Below, piece after piece: positions 52,943 through 64,000 of a stretch of 64,000 nucleotides of DNA. The notes below the pieces were generated by a model that was not told where the DNA came from, ran no database searches, and worked only from the letters and a program-made list of their open reading frames with translations. The stretch is from Thalassobaculum fulvum. Lineage in GTDB: Bacteria; Pseudomonadota; Alphaproteobacteria; Thalassobaculales; Thalassobaculaceae. The DNA is taken from the NCBI RefSeq assembly GCF_014652915.1, contig NZ_BMZS01000003.1:510283-574282 (forward strand), written 5' to 3'. Position 1 is the stretch's first letter. Each line of letters opens with the position of its first letter. Both the position numbers and the translations under genes were made by a program.

Positions 52943-54117
52943 CGGTCGATCTCCCCGAAGACGATGTCCAGCGAACCGATGATCGCCACCGTGTCGGCGA
53001 GCATGTGGCCCTTGGTCAGGAAGTCCATGGCCGCCAGGAACGCGAATCCCGGCGCCCGGATCTTGCAGCGGTACGGCTTGTTGGTGCCGTCCGACACCAG
53101 GAACACCGCGAACTCGCCCTTCGGCGCCTCGACCGCGGCGTAGGTCTCGCCGGCCGGCACGTGGTAGCCCTCGGTGTACAGCTTGAAGTGATGGATCAGC
53201 GCTTCCATCGAGCGCTTCATCTCGCCGCGCTTCGGCGAGGTGATCTTGCGGTCGGTGCTCTTGACCGGCCCGTCGGGCATGCGCTCGAGGCACTGGTAGA
53301 TGATCCGCAGCGACTGCCGCATCTCCTCGACCCGGACCAGGTAACGGGCGTAGCAGTCGCCGGTCTTGCCGATCGGGACGTCGAACTCCATCTCGCCATA
53401 GGCGTCGTAGGGCTGCGCGGTGCGAAGGTCCCACGGCACGCCGGAGCCGCGCAGCACCGGGCCTGAGAACCCGTGGTCCAGGGCCTCCTCGCGGCTGACC
53501 ACGCCGATGTCGACGGTGCGCTGCTTGAAGATCCGGTTCTCGGTCAGCAGCCCTTCCATGTCGTCGATGAAGGTCGGGAACTGGTCGGCCCAGGCCTTGA
53601 TGTCCTCCAGCAGGCCGGCCGGCAGGTCCTGATGGACGCCACCGGGCCGGAAGTACGCGGCGTGCAGCCGCGCGCCCGAGACCCGCTCGTAGAAGCCCAT
53701 CAGCTTCTCGCGCTCCTCGAAGCCCCACAGCAGCGGGGTCATCGCCCCGACGTCGAGTGCGAAGGTCGTCAGGTTCAGCAGGTGGTTCAGGATCCGCCCG
53801 ATCTCGGCGTACAGCACCCGGATGTACTGCCCGCGCTTCGGCACCTCGATGCCGAGCAGCCGCTCGACGGCGAGCGCATAGGCGTGCTCCTGGTTCATCG
53901 GCGCGACGTAGTCGAGCCGGTCGAAATACGGCACCGCCTGCAGATAGGTCTTGTACTCGATCAGCTTCTCGGTGCCGCGATGCAGCAGTCCGATATGCGG
54001 GTCGGCCCGCTCGACCACCTCGCCGTCCATCTCGAGCACCAGCCGGAGCACCCCGTGGGCCGCAGGGTGCTGCGGCCCGAAGTTCATGGTGAGCGGCTTG
54101 ATCTGCGTCTCGGCCAT
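52939..54117 (-). CDS. nuoD: NADH-quinone oxidoreductase subunit D
   Basis: A 392-residue 49-kDa-type subunit that shapes the quinone site with NuoB. The N-terminal [17 protein letters not shown], the [14 protein letters not shown] block with the quinone-binding His, and the C-terminal DIVFGEIDR are exact family motifs. NuoC and NuoD are separate genes here, as in alphaproteobacteria and mitochondria, unlike the E. coli fusion. Confidence 0.97.
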   Translation of the reverse strand: MAETQIKPLTMNFGPQHPAAHGVLRLVLEMDGEVVERADPHIGLLHRGTEKLIEYKTYLQAVPYFDRLDYVAPMNQEHAYALAVERLLGIEVPKRGQYIRVLYAEIGRILNHLLNLTTFALDVGAMTPLLWGFEEREKLMGFYERVSGARLHAAYFRPGGVHQDLPAGLLEDIKAWADQFPTFIDDMEGLLTENRIFKQRTVDIGVVSREEALDHGFSGPVLRGSGVPWDLRTAQPYDAYGEMEFDVPIGKTGDCYARYLVRVEEMRQSLRIIYQCLERMPDGPVKSTDRKITSPKRGEMKRSMEALIHHFKLYTEGYHVPAGETYAAVEAPKGEFAVFLVSDGTNKPYRCKIRAPGFAFLAAMDFLTKGHMLADTVAIIGSLDIVFGEIDR

Positions 54118-54761
54118 CAGCCCTGCCCCTCCGGCGCCTGCTCCGCCTTCTCGTCGCCCGGCAGCACCGCCTGGGCACCCTCCCAGGGGCTCAGGAAGTC
54201 GAAGTTCCGGAACTCCTGGGTCAGCTTGACCGGCTCGTAGACCACCCGCTTCTGAGCGTCGTCATAGCGAACCTCGACGTAGCCGGTCAGCGGGAAGTCC
54301 TTGCGCAACGGGTGTCCCTCGAACCCGTAGTCGGTCAGCAGGCGCCGCAGGTCCGGGTGATCCGAGAAGTAGATCCCGTACATGTCCCAGGTCTCGCGCT
54401 CCAGCCAGCCGGCCGAGCTGAACACCGCGGTCGCCGACGGCACCGGCGTGTTCTCGTCGGTCGGCACCTTCAGCCGGATCCGCAGGTTCTGGCGGATCGA
54501 AAGCAGGTTGTAGACCACCTCGAAGCGCTCCTCGCGCTGCGGATAGTCGACGCCGGTCAGGTCCATCAGGGCCTTGAACTGGCACTGGCTGTCGTCGCGC
54601 AGGAACGTCAGGACCTTGAGCACCAGGGACGGGCGACAACGCAGCGACAGCTCGCCGCGCGCCAGGGCGACGTCGAACACGTCCTGTCCCAGCTGGCTTT
54701 CGATGTAGGCCGCCAGGTCCTTCAACGCGTTGACGGTCTCGGAAGGCATGGCCGTCGCCAT
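54117..54761 (-). CDS. nuoC: NADH-quinone oxidoreductase subunit C
   Basis: A 214-residue 30-kDa-type subunit. The signature [20 protein letters not shown] (about 124-143) and [19 protein letters not shown] are present. The C-terminus is acidic and extended ([15 protein letters not shown]). Its stop shares one base with the nuoD start (TGATG). Confidence 0.97.
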   Translation of the reverse strand: MATAMPSETVNALKDLAAYIESQLGQDVFDVALARGELSLRCRPSLVLKVLTFLRDDSQCQFKALMDLTGVDYPQREERFEVVYNLLSIRQNLRIRLKVPTDENTPVPSATAVFSSAGWLERETWDMYGIYFSDHPDLRRLLTDYGFEGHPLRKDFPLTGYVEVRYDDAQKRVVYEPVKLTQEFRNFDFLSPWEGAQAVLPGDEKAEQAPEGQG

Positions 54762-54802
54762 GGGTCGCGGGCCTCCGTTTCAGTACCCCGCCGGATCGCG
54801 CC

Positions 54803-55342
54803 TCAGCGCGCGATCGTGGCAGTTCGCTTGATCTTCCGCTGCAGCTGAAGCACGCCGTACAGCAGCGCCTCGGCCGTCGGTGGGCACCCCGGCACGTAGA
54901 TGTCGACCGGGACGATCCGGTCGCAGCCGCGAACCACCGAGTACGAATAGTGATAGTAGCCACCGCCGTTGGCGCACGATCCCATCGAGATCACCCAGCG
55001 CGGCTCGGCCATCTGGTCGTACACCTTGCGCAGGGCCGGCGCCATCTTGTTGGTGAGCGTGCCGGCGACGATCATCACGTCGGACTGTCGCGGGCTCGGG
55101 CGGAACACCAGCCCGAAGCGGTCGAGGTCGTAGCGGCTGGCGGCGGTGTGCATCATCTCGACCGCACAGCAGGCCAGCCCGAAGGTCATCGGCCACAGCG
55201 AGCCGCACCGCGCCCAGTTGAACAGCTTGTCGGCCTGGGCGATCACGAACCCCTTCTCGCGGATCTCGTCGCCGACGGCGCTGAGGATCGCGTCCTGGTC
55301 GGCGCCCGGCGGGGTCGGGCGCCCGGCGTTCATCACTCCCAT
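54803..55342 (-). CDS. nuoB: NADH-quinone oxidoreductase subunit B
   Basis: A 179-residue subunit carrying the terminal 4Fe-4S cluster N2. The cluster ligands are in [11 protein letters not shown] (two adjacent Cys), the [14 protein letters not shown] loop and [12 protein letters not shown] prefer the ATG at 55342 (MGVMNAG), which has GGGAG seven bases upstream and overlaps nuoA by 10 bp; the ATG at 55333, in a TGATG junction with nuoA, is an alternative. Confidence 0.96.
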   Translation of the reverse strand: MGVMNAGRPTPPGADQDAILSAVGDEIREKGFVIAQADKLFNWARCGSLWPMTFGLACCAVEMMHTAASRYDLDRFGLVFRPSPRQSDVMIVAGTLTNKMAPALRKVYDQMAEPRWVISMGSCANGGGYYHYSYSVVRGCDRIVPVDIYVPGCPPTAEALLYGVLQLQRKIKRTATIAR

Positions 55343-55698
55343 TCCAGGGCTCCCTTCTTCCACTCGTAGACGAAGCCGATCGTCAGCACCCCGAGGAACA
55401 CCACCATCGACCAGAACCCGAACAGGCCGATGTCGCCGAGCGAGATCGCCCACGGGAACAGGAAGGCCACCTCGAGGTCGAAGATGATGAACAGGATCGC
55501 GACCAGGTAGAACCGGACGTCGAACTGCCGGCGGGAATCGTCGAACGCCTCGAAGCCACATTCATAGGCCGACAGCTTCTCCGAGTCGGGCCGCTGGGTA
55601 CCGACCACCAGCGACGCCACCACCATCGCCGCCGACAGGCCGATGGCGATCGCCAGGAAGATCAGGATCGGCAGATACTCCGTCAGCAACTCGTTCAT
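55333..55698 (-). CDS. nuoA: NADH-quinone oxidoreductase subunit A
   Basis: A 121-residue three-helix subunit, first gene of the nuo operon. The conserved loop [20 protein letters not shown] (about 41-60) near the quinone cavity, with the reactive Cys, and the [12 protein letters not shown] motif are intact. A GGGGAGAG site precedes the ATG; a candidate promoter lies at 55766-55795. Confidence 0.97.
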   Translation of the reverse strand: MNELLTEYLPILIFLAIAIGLSAAMVVASLVVGTQRPDSEKLSAYECGFEAFDDSRRQFDVRFYLVAILFIIFDLEVAFLFPWAISLGDIGLFGFWSMVVFLGVLTIGFVYEWKKGALEWE

Positions 55699-55765
55699 CG
55701 GCGCTCTCCCCGGCGCTCAGGATTCACGGGCGTCACCGGGATCCTGCCCCGGCGTTCGCGGCGGC

Positions 55766-55795
55766 ACTATAGTGCGCCGCACACCGGGAGAACAA
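55766..55795 (-). promoter_or_regulatory. Candidate nuo operon promoter with a palindrome over the -10 box
   Basis: On the minus strand TTGTTC (55790-55795) and TATAGT (55766-55771) are 18 bp apart, about 70 bp upstream of nuoA. The -10 box lies within a perfect 12-bp palindrome, GCACTATAGTGC (55764-55775), a possible operator. Confidence 0.5.
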
Positions 55796-55905
55796 GGCAA
55801 AGCCACAGCCTCGTCACACCATCGACGTCGGCCGTCGACGCGGACGCGCAACCCCGCTGCGACTGGTCGTCGCGCGGGTTACGGAACTTGATTTCATTGA
55901 GAAAG

Positions 55906-55982
55906 TGGCGGGAGTGACGGGACTCGAACCCGCGGCCTCTGGCGTGACAGGCCAGCGCTCTAACCGACTGAGCTACACCCCC
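55906..55982 (-). tRNA. tRNA-Asp (GTC)
   Basis: A 77-nt cloverleaf with encoded CCA. The acceptor stem GGGGGTG pairs with CACTCCC (one G-U). The anticodon loop reads CTGTCAC with anticodon GTC. TTCGAGT T-loop present. Confidence 0.96.
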
Positions 55983-56142
55983 TTCAGGACGTTCCCGGCG
56001 AGGCCGCCGGGGTGCGTCGAGGCGCGTGGTGTACTCGCTCCCCAGGGGCCTGTCAAGCGCACCTTCTTCGCCATGTGCATTCTCTTGGCTACACTCCCCG
56101 ATGGACGGGCGGACCGCCCGAAAAGCCTGGAGGAATAGCGCC

Positions 56143-56565
56143 TTGGAGCAGATGACCGCGCACGATTACGAGCGCCTTCTCAAGCTGGTGGCGCTTCTCG
56201 GGAGCGACCGCGACGGCGAGATCCTGAACGCCGTGGCCGCCGCCAGCCGAATCCTCAACAGCTATGGCCTCGATTGGAGCGACATCGTGCTGCCGCGCAA
56301 GCTGCTGCCGGTCCGCGCCAGCGCGGCGGACGATCTCGCGGATACGGGGGACGAGGACGGCACGTCCGGCCCACCGCCCCTCGACCGGGCGACGCCGGCG
56401 GTGATGTTCCGGCTGCTGATGGCCAGCACCAACGTCTCGGCCGATGCCAAGCGCGACATCCGCCGCCATGCCGAAGCGATACGCGAGGGACGCGTCACAC
56501 CGGCGATTCGGGGGGAGCTGCAGACGATGTACACCTACGCGGTGCTGCGGGGCCGGCCGATCTGA
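56143..56565 (+). CDS. Hypothetical protein between two tRNA genes
   Basis: Unrecognised 140-residue soluble protein. It has a helical N-terminal part (YERLLKLVALLGSDRDGEIL then AAASRILNSYGLDWSDIV), an acidic linker (DTGDEDGTSG) and a C-terminal helical region. The segment around SYGLDWSDIV resembles the N-terminal repeat of DUF2786-type proteins, weakly. I favour the TTG start at 56143 because GGAGGA lies 8 bp upstream; ATG 56152 has only a close GGAG. It is on the opposite strand to the flanking tRNA genes. Confidence 0.6.
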   Translation: MEQMTAHDYERLLKLVALLGSDRDGEILNAVAAASRILNSYGLDWSDIVLPRKLLPVRASAADDLADTGDEDGTSGPPPLDRATPAVMFRLLMASTNVSADAKRDIRRHAEAIREGRVTPAIRGELQTMYTYAVLRGRPI

Positions 56566-56619
56566 CCGTGGCCCAACGCCCCGGGGAAACCGTGGGCGCT
56601 CAACCTTCGGCGGGACGAA

Positions 56620-56695
56620 TGGTGGGCGGTGACGGGTTCGAACCGCCGACCTAGCGGGTGTAAACCGCTCGCTCTACCAGCTGAGCTAACCGCCC
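56620..56695 (-). tRNA. tRNA-Val (TAC)
   Basis: A 76-nt cloverleaf with encoded CCA. The acceptor stem GGGCGGT pairs with ACCGCCC. The anticodon loop contains TAC (TTTACAC). TTCGAAC T-loop present. Confidence 0.96.
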
Positions 56696-56763
56696 GTGCC
56701 GTCGACGCGGCCAACGCCTGCGCGGCGACGCGTCTGATTCCATATTCCAGGCCTCAAAAGCAA

Positions 56764-56792
56764 GACGCCGGCACTCGCGGAGTGCCGGCGTC
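56764..56792 (-). terminator. Rho-independent terminator of hup
   Basis: A perfect 12-bp stem (GACGCCGGCACT and complement, 5-base loop), followed on the minus strand by TTGCTTTTG, 22 bp after the hup stop. Confidence 0.8.
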
Positions 56793-56813
56793 CCTGCAAT
56801 CTGACGTGGGGAC

Positions 56814-57086
56814 TCAGTTCACGGAGTCCTTAAGCCCCTTGCCCGGCTTGAACTTCGGCTGCTTGGAGGCCGGGATGCTGATCTTCTCGCCGGTGCGCGG
56901 GTTCCGCCCTTCGCTCGCGGCGCGCGACGCCACGGAGAACGTACCAAACCCGACGAGGCGAACCTCTCCCCCCTTCTTCAGCTGACCGGTGATCACATCG
57001 AACACCGCATCAACAGCTTTACCGGAATCTGCCTTGGAAAGACCGGTCGAATCGGCGACCGCGGCAACGAGCTCGTTCTTGTTCAC
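56814..57086 (-). CDS. hupB: DNA-binding protein HU
   Basis: A 90-residue nucleoid protein, HU-beta type. The DNA-binding arm is EGRNPRTGEKISIP (about 53-66) and the family signature VRLVGFGTFSVASRAA lies before it. The start is a GTG (57084-57086) with GGGGGG five bases upstream; the frame extends to 57125 but the family starts VNKNELVAA. It has a promoter and a terminator of its own and follows lon in the usual order. Confidence 0.96.
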   Translation of the reverse strand: MNKNELVAAVADSTGLSKADSGKAVDAVFDVITGQLKKGGEVRLVGFGTFSVASRAASEGRNPRTGEKISIPASKQPKFKPGKGLKDSVN

Positions 57087-57150
57087 GTTAGCCCCCCAAT
57101 GTGGCGAGAGAATATCTGCGCGCATCGCTCGAACGACGCAACGGGGAGGA

Positions 57151-57179
57151 CTTTAAATCGGCGGTTCGGCGGCAGTCAA
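57151..57179 (-). promoter_or_regulatory. Candidate promoter of hup
   Basis: On the minus strand TTGACT (57174-57179) and TTAAAG (57151-57156; or TTTAAA one base earlier) are 16-17 bp apart, about 65 bp upstream of the hup GTG. Confidence 0.5.
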
Positions 57180-57255
57180 TCGCTCACACCATGGTTTCGC
57201 GAGGTTTTCCGCCGTTTTGAGCTTGATTCGGACGCCGATTCTGCCGCTCGGGGAT

Positions 57256-57292
57256 AAAAAGCGACGGCCGCTCCACCGGGGTGGAGCGGCCG
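57256..57292 (-). terminator. Rho-independent terminator of lon
   Basis: A perfect 12-bp stem CGGCCGCTCCAC / GTGGAGCGGCCG (57265-57292) followed on the minus strand by CGCTTTTTATC, 28 bp past the lon stop. Confidence 0.85.
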
Positions 57293-57319
57293 CACACGAA
57301 AATCGCCCGGGCAACTCGC

Positions 57320-59749
<2,430 letters not shown>

Positions 59750-59863
59750 CTAAGCGCCTCCCCCGCGATCTGGTCGGTCTCGCGTCACGCAGGGCGGGGG
59801 ATGGGACCCTGCGCACGACCTGTTAGGTGGCGCCCGTCCCTCTGCCAATCAAGGCCGAAACGT

Positions 59864-61138
59864 TCAAGCGCCGGTACTGACGTCCTCGCGACGCTCGGCG
59901 TGGACCATGATGGGTTTGGCGCCCTGGCTCACGACGTCCCCGTTGATGATGATCTCGTCGACGCCTTCCAGCGACGGCAGGTCGTACATCGGGTCGAGCA
60001 GGATGCTTTCCATGATGGAGCGCAGGCCGCGGGCCCCGGTCTTCCGGTCGATCGCCTTGCGCGCGATCGCCCGCAGCGCGTCGTCGCGGAACTCCAGCCT
60101 GACGTCCTCCATCTCGAACAGCCGCTGGTACTGCTTGACCAGGGCGTTCTTCGGCTTGGTGAGGATGTCGACCAAGGCCTCCTCCTCCAGATCCTCGAGC
60201 GTCGCCAGCACCGGCAGACGCCCGACGAACTCCGGGATGAGGCCGAACTTCAGGAGATCCTCCGGTTCGACCTCCCGCAGGATCTCGCCGGTGCGGCGGT
60301 CGTCCGGGGCCCGGACGTCGGCGCCGAAGCCGATCGAGGATCCCTTCGACCGGTTCGAGATGATCTTCTCGAGCCCGGCGAAGGCGCCGCCGCAGATGAA
60401 CAGGATGTTGGTGGTGTCGACCTGCAGGAACTCCTGCTGCGGATGCTTGCGGCCGCCCTGCGGCGGCACGCTGGCGACCGTGCCCTCCATGATCTTCAGC
60501 AGCGCCTGCTGCACGCCCTCGCCCGACACGTCGCGGGTGATCGACGGGTTGTCCGACTTGCGGCTGATCTTGTCGACCTCGTCGATGTAGACGATGCCGC
60601 GCTGCGCCCGCTCGACGTTGTAGTCGGCCGCCTGCAGCAGCTTGAGGATGATGTTCTCGACATCCTCGCCGACGTAGCCGGCCTCGGTCAGGGTCGTCGC
60701 GTCGGCCATGGTGAACGGCACGTCGATGATGCGCGCCAGGGTCTGCGCCAGCAGGGTCTTGCCGCAGCCGGTCGGGCCGATCAGCAGAATGTTCGACTTG
60801 GCGAGTTCGACGTCGTTGTTCTTCTGCCCATGCGCCAGCCGCTTGTAGTGGTTGTGCACCGCCACCGACAGAATGCGCTTCGCCTTGCCCTGGCCGATCA
60901 CGTAGTCGTCGAGCACCTGGCAGATGTCGCCAGGCGTCGGAACGCCGTCGCGCGACTTCACGAGGGTGGTCTTGTGCTCCTCACGGATGATGTCCATGCA
61001 GAGTTCGACACACTCGTCGCAGATGAAGACCGTCGGCCCCGCGATGAGCTTGCGGACCTCGTGCTGGCTCTTCCCGCAGAACGAGCAGTAGAGGGTGTTC
61101 TTGGAATCGCCCCCGCCGCCGCTACCGGACTTGCTCAT
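59864..61138 (-). CDS. clpX: ATP-dependent Clp protease ATPase subunit ClpX
   Basis: A 424-residue AAA+ unfoldase that feeds ClpP. The N-terminal zinc domain has CSFCGKSQ and CDECVELC; Walker A is [12 protein letters not shown] (about 122-133); the ClpP-binding IGF-type loop is present as SSIGFGADV. In alphaproteobacteria ClpXP degrades CtrA and other cell-cycle factors (family knowledge). It has a candidate promoter of its own in the 145-bp gap to clpP. Confidence 0.98.
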   Translation of the reverse strand: MSKSGSGGGGDSKNTLYCSFCGKSQHEVRKLIAGPTVFICDECVELCMDIIREEHKTTLVKSRDGVPTPGDICQVLDDYVIGQGKAKRILSVAVHNHYKRLAHGQKNNDVELAKSNILLIGPTGCGKTLLAQTLARIIDVPFTMADATTLTEAGYVGEDVENIILKLLQAADYNVERAQRGIVYIDEVDKISRKSDNPSITRDVSGEGVQQALLKIMEGTVASVPPQGGRKHPQQEFLQVDTTNILFICGGAFAGLEKIISNRSKGSSIGFGADVRAPDDRRTGEILREVEPEDLLKFGLIPEFVGRLPVLATLEDLEEEALVDILTKPKNALVKQYQRLFEMEDVRLEFRDDALRAIARKAIDRKTGARGLRSIMESILLDPMYDLPSLEGVDEIIINGDVVSQGAKPIMVHAERREDVSTGA

Positions 61139-61174
61139 GGTTTCTCGGTCCTGGTCGTCTGGTCCACCGGATTT

Positions 61175-61204
61175 ATGTTAGCCGCCCGGTTTCCGGGGCG
61201 ACAA
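61175..61204 (-). promoter_or_regulatory. Candidate promoter of clpX
   Basis: On the minus strand TTGTCG (61199-61204) and TAACAT (61175-61180) are 18 bp apart, about 37 bp upstream of the clpX ATG. A 7-bp inverted repeat with a 12-base loop (61223-61248) lies just upstream. Confidence 0.45.
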
Positions 61205-61283
61205 TGCGAAAAAGACCACGGACCTCGGTAAAATTTCCTTAACCGAGGGCACGATGTGGCTTCGTCGCGCCTGCAACGCGCGG

Positions 61284-61925
61284 TCACGCGCCGGTCTTGT
61301 CGGTCTCGACGGGCGTCGGCCGCTTCTCGATGACCTCGTCGATCAGGCCGAACCCCTTGGCCTCCTCGGCGGTCATGAAGTTGTCGCGGTCCATGCCCTT
61401 CTCGATCTCGTCCATCGAGCGACCGGTGTGCTTGACGTAGATCTGGTTGAGCCGCTCGCGGGTGCGGATGATCTCGCGGGCGTGGATCTCGATGTCGGTC
61501 GCCTGGCCCTGGAAGCCGCCGGACGGCTGATGGATCATCACCTTCGCGTTCGGCAGGCAGAACCGCTTGCCGGGAGCGCCGGCCGCCAGCAGCAGCGAGC
61601 CCATCGAGGCGGCATGGCCGATGCAGACCGTCGAGACCTCCGGGCGGATGTACTCCATGGTGTCGTACATCGCGAGGCCGGAGGTCACGATGCCGCCCGG
61701 CGAGTTGATGTACATGGCGATGTCCTTGGTCGGGTTCTCCGCCTCCAGGAACAGCAACTGGGCGCACACCACGCTCGCGACCGCGTCGTTGATCGGCCCC
61801 ATCACGAAGATGATCCGCTCCTTCAGCAGCCGCGAGTAGATGTCGTAGGCCCGCTCCCCGCGGTTGGTCTGCTCGACCACCATCGGCACGAGGGAGTTCA
61901 TGGTGATTTCGTGCGGGCTGGACAT
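61284..61925 (-). CDS. clpP: ATP-dependent Clp protease proteolytic subunit
   Basis: A 213-residue serine protease forming the ClpP barrel. The triad is S107 (HAASMGS), H132 (MIHQPSGG) and D181. I start at the ATG at 61925, preceded by an AAGG site; ATG 61901 has no ribosome site, and the frame open to 62045 is not supported by family length. tig lies 116 bp upstream, clpX 145 bp downstream, the standard order. Confidence 0.97.
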   Translation of the reverse strand: MSSPHEITMNSLVPMVVEQTNRGERAYDIYSRLLKERIIFVMGPINDAVASVVCAQLLFLEAENPTKDIAMYINSPGGIVTSGLAMYDTMEYIRPEVSTVCIGHAASMGSLLLAAGAPGKRFCLPNAKVMIHQPSGGFQGQATDIEIHAREIIRTRERLNQIYVKHTGRSMDEIEKGMDRDNFMTAEEAKGFGLIDEVIEKRPTPVETDKTGA

Positions 61926-62041
61926 CGATGCCGTACCTTCGTCCTGGTGTCGTGGCCCGGGTCCGGGCCAGTTCGAAGCAGTCAGCGCAATATGGGGTGC
62001 GTCGGGCCGGATCGCCAGCCCGACGTGACCGCGGCCGGAGA

Positions 62042-63550
62042 TCACTCGGCCGAGGTCTCCTGAGCGTCGTCGGTCTTCGCCTTCGCCTTGGTCTTCTTCG
62101 CCTTCGGCTTGGCCTTCGGCTTCGCCTCCTCGGCCTTCTGCTCCTCGGCCGCCTCGTCGGCGTCGTCCTCGGCGAACAACTGCTCCGGCGTCACCTGCTT
62201 CTCGGTGACGGTCGCCATCTCGAGAATGAAGTCGACGACCTTGTCCTCGAACAGCGGCGCCCGCACCTGGGCCAGCGCCTCCGGGTTCTTCTGGTAGTAC
62301 TCGAAGACGAACCGCTCCTGGCCGGGGAACCGCGCCGCCTGCGATCGGATGGCGTTGGTCACCTCCTCGTCGGTGACCTGGATGTTGTTCATCCGGCCGA
62401 CCTCGGAGAGCAGGAGCCCGAGGCGCACCCGGCGCTCGGCGATCTGCCGGTACTCGGCGCGATCCTCCTCGGAAATCTTCTCGTCCTCCGACGGATGGCC
62501 GGAATGGTCGTGATGATCGTGGTCGTGGTCGTGGTCATGATCGTGATCATGGTCGTGGTCATGATCGTGCCCGGTCTCGCCCCCGGAGTGCGCGACCACC
62601 TGGTGGACGATCCCGCGATACTCCTCCTCGACCATGCCCGGCGGGACCCCGAAGCTGTGTCGCTCGGCCAGCGCGTCGAGCAGCGACCGCTTGGTCTTGG
62701 CGCGCGCCGCCTCGGCGAATTCGCCCTGCATCTGTTCGCGCACCGCGTCGCGCAGCGCCTGCAGGTCGTCGAGCCCGAAGCGCTTGGCGAACTCGTCGTC
62801 GATGGCGACCGGCTTCGGAGCCCGCAGCTCCTTCACGGTCACGCCGAACACCGCCTCCTTACCGGCCAGGTGCGAGGCCTGGTAGTCGTCCGGGAAGCTG
62901 ACGGTCACATCGCGGCTGTCGCCGGCCTTGGCGCCGACGAGCTGGCCCTCGAAACCCGGGATGAAGGTGTTGGAGCCGAGCTCGAGGTGGTGGTCCTGGG
63001 CCGCGCCGCCGTCGAACGCGACGCCGTCGATCTTGCCCTCGAAGTCGATGACCACGACGTCGCCCTCGGCCGCGCCGCGGTCCTCGGTCACCGGCTCGCT
63101 GTCCTTCTGCTGGCCGGCCATGCGCTCGAGCGCCTCGTCGACCGCCTTGTCGTCGACGGACGCGACGGTCCGCTCGACCGTCAGCGTGCTGAAGTCGATC
63201 GGCTCGATCTCCGGCATCAGCTCGACCGAAACCTTGTACTCGAGGTCCTTGCCCTTGTCGTAGGCGGTGATCTCGACGCGCGGCTGCACGGCCGGCCGGA
63301 GACCGCGCTCGTTCAGCGCCATCTCGGTATTGCTGTTGACCGCCTTCTCGAGGATCTCGCCCAGCAGGGAATCGCCGTAGCGCGCCTTCAGCAGCGACGG
63401 CGGAACCTTGCCCGGGCGGAAGCCCGGCAGGCTCATCTGCGGCGCCAGTTCGGCCAGCCGCCCGTCGAGTTCGGCTTCGATCTCCGAAGCCGGGACGACG
63501 ATCTCGAATTCGCGCTTCAGTCCCTCGTTGAGGGTCTCGTTGACTTGCAT
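62042..63550 (-). CDS. tig: Trigger factor with a histidine-rich insert
   Basis: A 502-residue ribosome-associated chaperone with an FKBP-type prolyl isomerase domain. The ribosome-binding loop GFRPGKVP is at 43-50; the isomerase region covers about 160-245. In the C-terminal arm, residues 328-352 form a His/Asp run with 13 His in 25 residues, and the protein ends in an Ala/Lys/Glu-rich tail. Usual members are about 430-450 residues, so the excess is explained by these two low-complexity parts. The start at 63550 (MQVNETL) is the family start. Directly downstream of tRNA-Leu. Confidence 0.95.
   Translation of the reverse strand: MQVNETLNEGLKREFEIVVPASEIEAELDGRLAELAPQMSLPGFRPGKVPPSLLKARYGDSLLGEILEKAVNSNTEMALNERGLRPAVQPRVEITAYDKGKDLEYKVSVELMPEIEPIDFSTLTVERTVASVDDKAVDEALERMAGQQKDSEPVTEDRGAAEGDVVVIDFEGKIDGVAFDGGAAQDHHLELGSNTFIPGFEGQLVGAKAGDSRDVTVSFPDDYQASHLAGKEAVFGVTVKELRAPKPVAIDDEFAKRFGLDDLQALRDAVREQMQGEFAEAARAKTKRSLLDALAERHSFGVPPGMVEEEYRGIVHQVVAHSGGETGHDHDHDHDHDHDHDHDHDHHDHSGHPSEDEKISEEDRAEYRQIAERRVRLGLLLSEVGRMNNIQVTDEEVTNAIRSQAARFPGQERFVFEYYQKNPEALAQVRAPLFEDKVVDFILEMATVTEKQVTPEQLFAEDDADEAAEEQKAEEAKPKAKPKAKKTKAKAKTDDAQETSAE
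62495..62569 (-). repeat. Hexanucleotide-type repeat encoding the His-Asp run in tig
   Basis: CAC/CAT and GAC/GAT codons alternate nine times, then HHDH and SGH. The repeat is imperfect at the third positions (both His and both Asp codons are used), which argues for selection on the protein rather than recent slippage. Confidence 0.85.
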
Positions 63551-63602
63551 GGAACACACCCGGTCGATCAAGGGCCCGCGGTCGCGGTCCGACCGGCACG
63601 AG

Positions 63603-63687
63603 TGGTGCGGGTGGAGGGACTTGAACCCCCATGGCTTGCGCCACTGGAACCTAAATCCAGCGTGTCTACCAGTTCCACCACACCCGC
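63603..63687 (-). tRNA. tRNA-Leu (TAG)
   Basis: An 85-nt class II tRNA with encoded CCA. The acceptor stem GCGGGTG pairs with CACCCGC; the anticodon stem CTGGA/TCCAG-type encloses TAG; the variable arm is present. It lies 52 bp upstream of tig on the same strand. Confidence 0.95.
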
Positions 63688-63780
63688 GCCGAGCGTTGCG
63701 CGCCCTACGTCAGGAGGCGCACTGCTATATGACCTCGCCCCCCGCGTCAACCGCGGGGACCCGAGCCGGCTCGCGGCCGT

Positions 63781-64000
63781 TCAGGAACGTGCGAGCGCCC
63801 GCATCGCCGACGACGCGGTGACCCGACCCCCGTCGGAGTAGGCCTCGTGGTTGTCGTCGATCTCGCTCAGCTTGTAGAGATAGTTGATCATCATGCCGCG
63901 GGACTGCCGCAGCCCGTTCGGGGACGGATCCCCGAGCCAGTTCAGCCGTTCCATCCGGGCGCCGTTCGACAGGTGGAAATGGGCGACCGGATCGCGCGCC
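63781..64000 (-). CDS. mcd: Malonyl-CoA decarboxylase, C-terminal end (partial)
   Basis: The last 72 codons of a gene entering from the right edge, ending at the TGA at 63781-63783. Reading the minus strand gives DPVAHFHLSNGARMERLNWL and later SRGMMINYLYKLSEIDDNHEA, the C-terminal hallmark of malonyl-CoA decarboxylase, including the catalytic-site His region of the GNAT-like domain. The enzyme converts malonyl-CoA to acetyl-CoA. The rest lies outside the window. Confidence 0.85.
   Translation of the reverse strand, partial: ARDPVAHFHLSNGARMERLNWLGDPSPNGLRQSRGMMINYLYKLSEIDDNHEAYSDGGRVTASSAMRALARS

Noticed and set aside
59750-59863. Heat-shock (sigma-32) promoter before lon
   Set aside because: A CTTGAT-like element is present but no convincing -10 partner at the right distance.

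Overview
The window is a GC-rich (roughly two-thirds G+C, by eye) chromosomal segment of an alphaproteobacterium. The gene families and their order fit the Rhodospirillales side of the class: a complete nuoA-N operon followed by birA-coaX-rnj-mce-DUF1467, the set rpiB-glyA-nrdR-ribD-ribE-ribBX-ribH-nusB-thiL, the set cytochrome-bc1-chaperone-DUF177-plsX-fabH-ihfA-merR, tig-clpP-clpX-lon-hup, a MucR regulator, and a membrane H+-pyrophosphatase. I cannot name the genus. Most genes lie on the minus strand. I see no phage, transposase, CRISPR array or secondary-metabolite cluster; this is core chromosome with a few accessory genes between operons.

Layout. 0-10 kb (mainly minus): the start of pdhB, then pdhA, ftsB-like, eno coupled to a small membrane protein, a cupin gene facing a MarR regulator, a TPR protein, a large palindromic repeat, kdsA, pyrG, secG and tpiA. 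10-18 kb: a PpiD-type chaperone overlapping trpE (plus strand), a VOC protein, an MFS transporter, two unknown proteins, a class II aldolase, tRNA-Pro and a PAS protein. 18-25 kb: merR, ihfA, fabH, plsX, DUF177 and a bc1-assembly chaperone; then a BamE-like lipoprotein and hppA sharing a bidirectional terminator. 25-34 kb: MFS, FliL-like protein, thiL, nusB, ribH, ribBX, ribE, ribD, nrdR, glyA, rpiB. 34-38 kb: mucR, a small DUF protein, glutaryl-CoA dehydrogenase, a secreted unknown protein, an intergenic small-RNA gene, DUF1467 and mce. 38-56 kb: rnj, coaX, birA, then the 14-gene complex I operon. 56-64 kb: tRNA-Asp, a small unknown gene, tRNA-Val, hup, lon, clpX, clpP, tig, tRNA-Leu and the end of malonyl-CoA decarboxylase.

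Functionally the segment joins central carbon metabolism (PDH, enolase, TIM), aerobic energy conservation (complex I, H+-PPase), riboflavin and one-carbon cofactor synthesis, lipid and LPS precursors (plsX, fabH, kdsA), and protein quality control (PpiD, trigger factor, ClpXP, Lon).

The most interesting non-coding item is a roughly 88-nt small-RNA gene at about 37.12-37.21 kb on the minus strand. It has a promoter, two perfect hairpins, an exposed UUUCCUCCCU motif and a terminator with a seven-U tract, and resembles the alphaproteobacterial mmgR/suhB (alpha-r8) family. Other points worth a look are a trigger factor carrying a 13-histidine insert, a RibBA-type protein whose cyclohydrolase II half has lost its zinc cysteines (RibBX type), a trpE with no trpG beside it, a MucR whose zinc site is incomplete, and an extragenic palindrome of about 105 bp. 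I did not find a clearly new multi-gene system.
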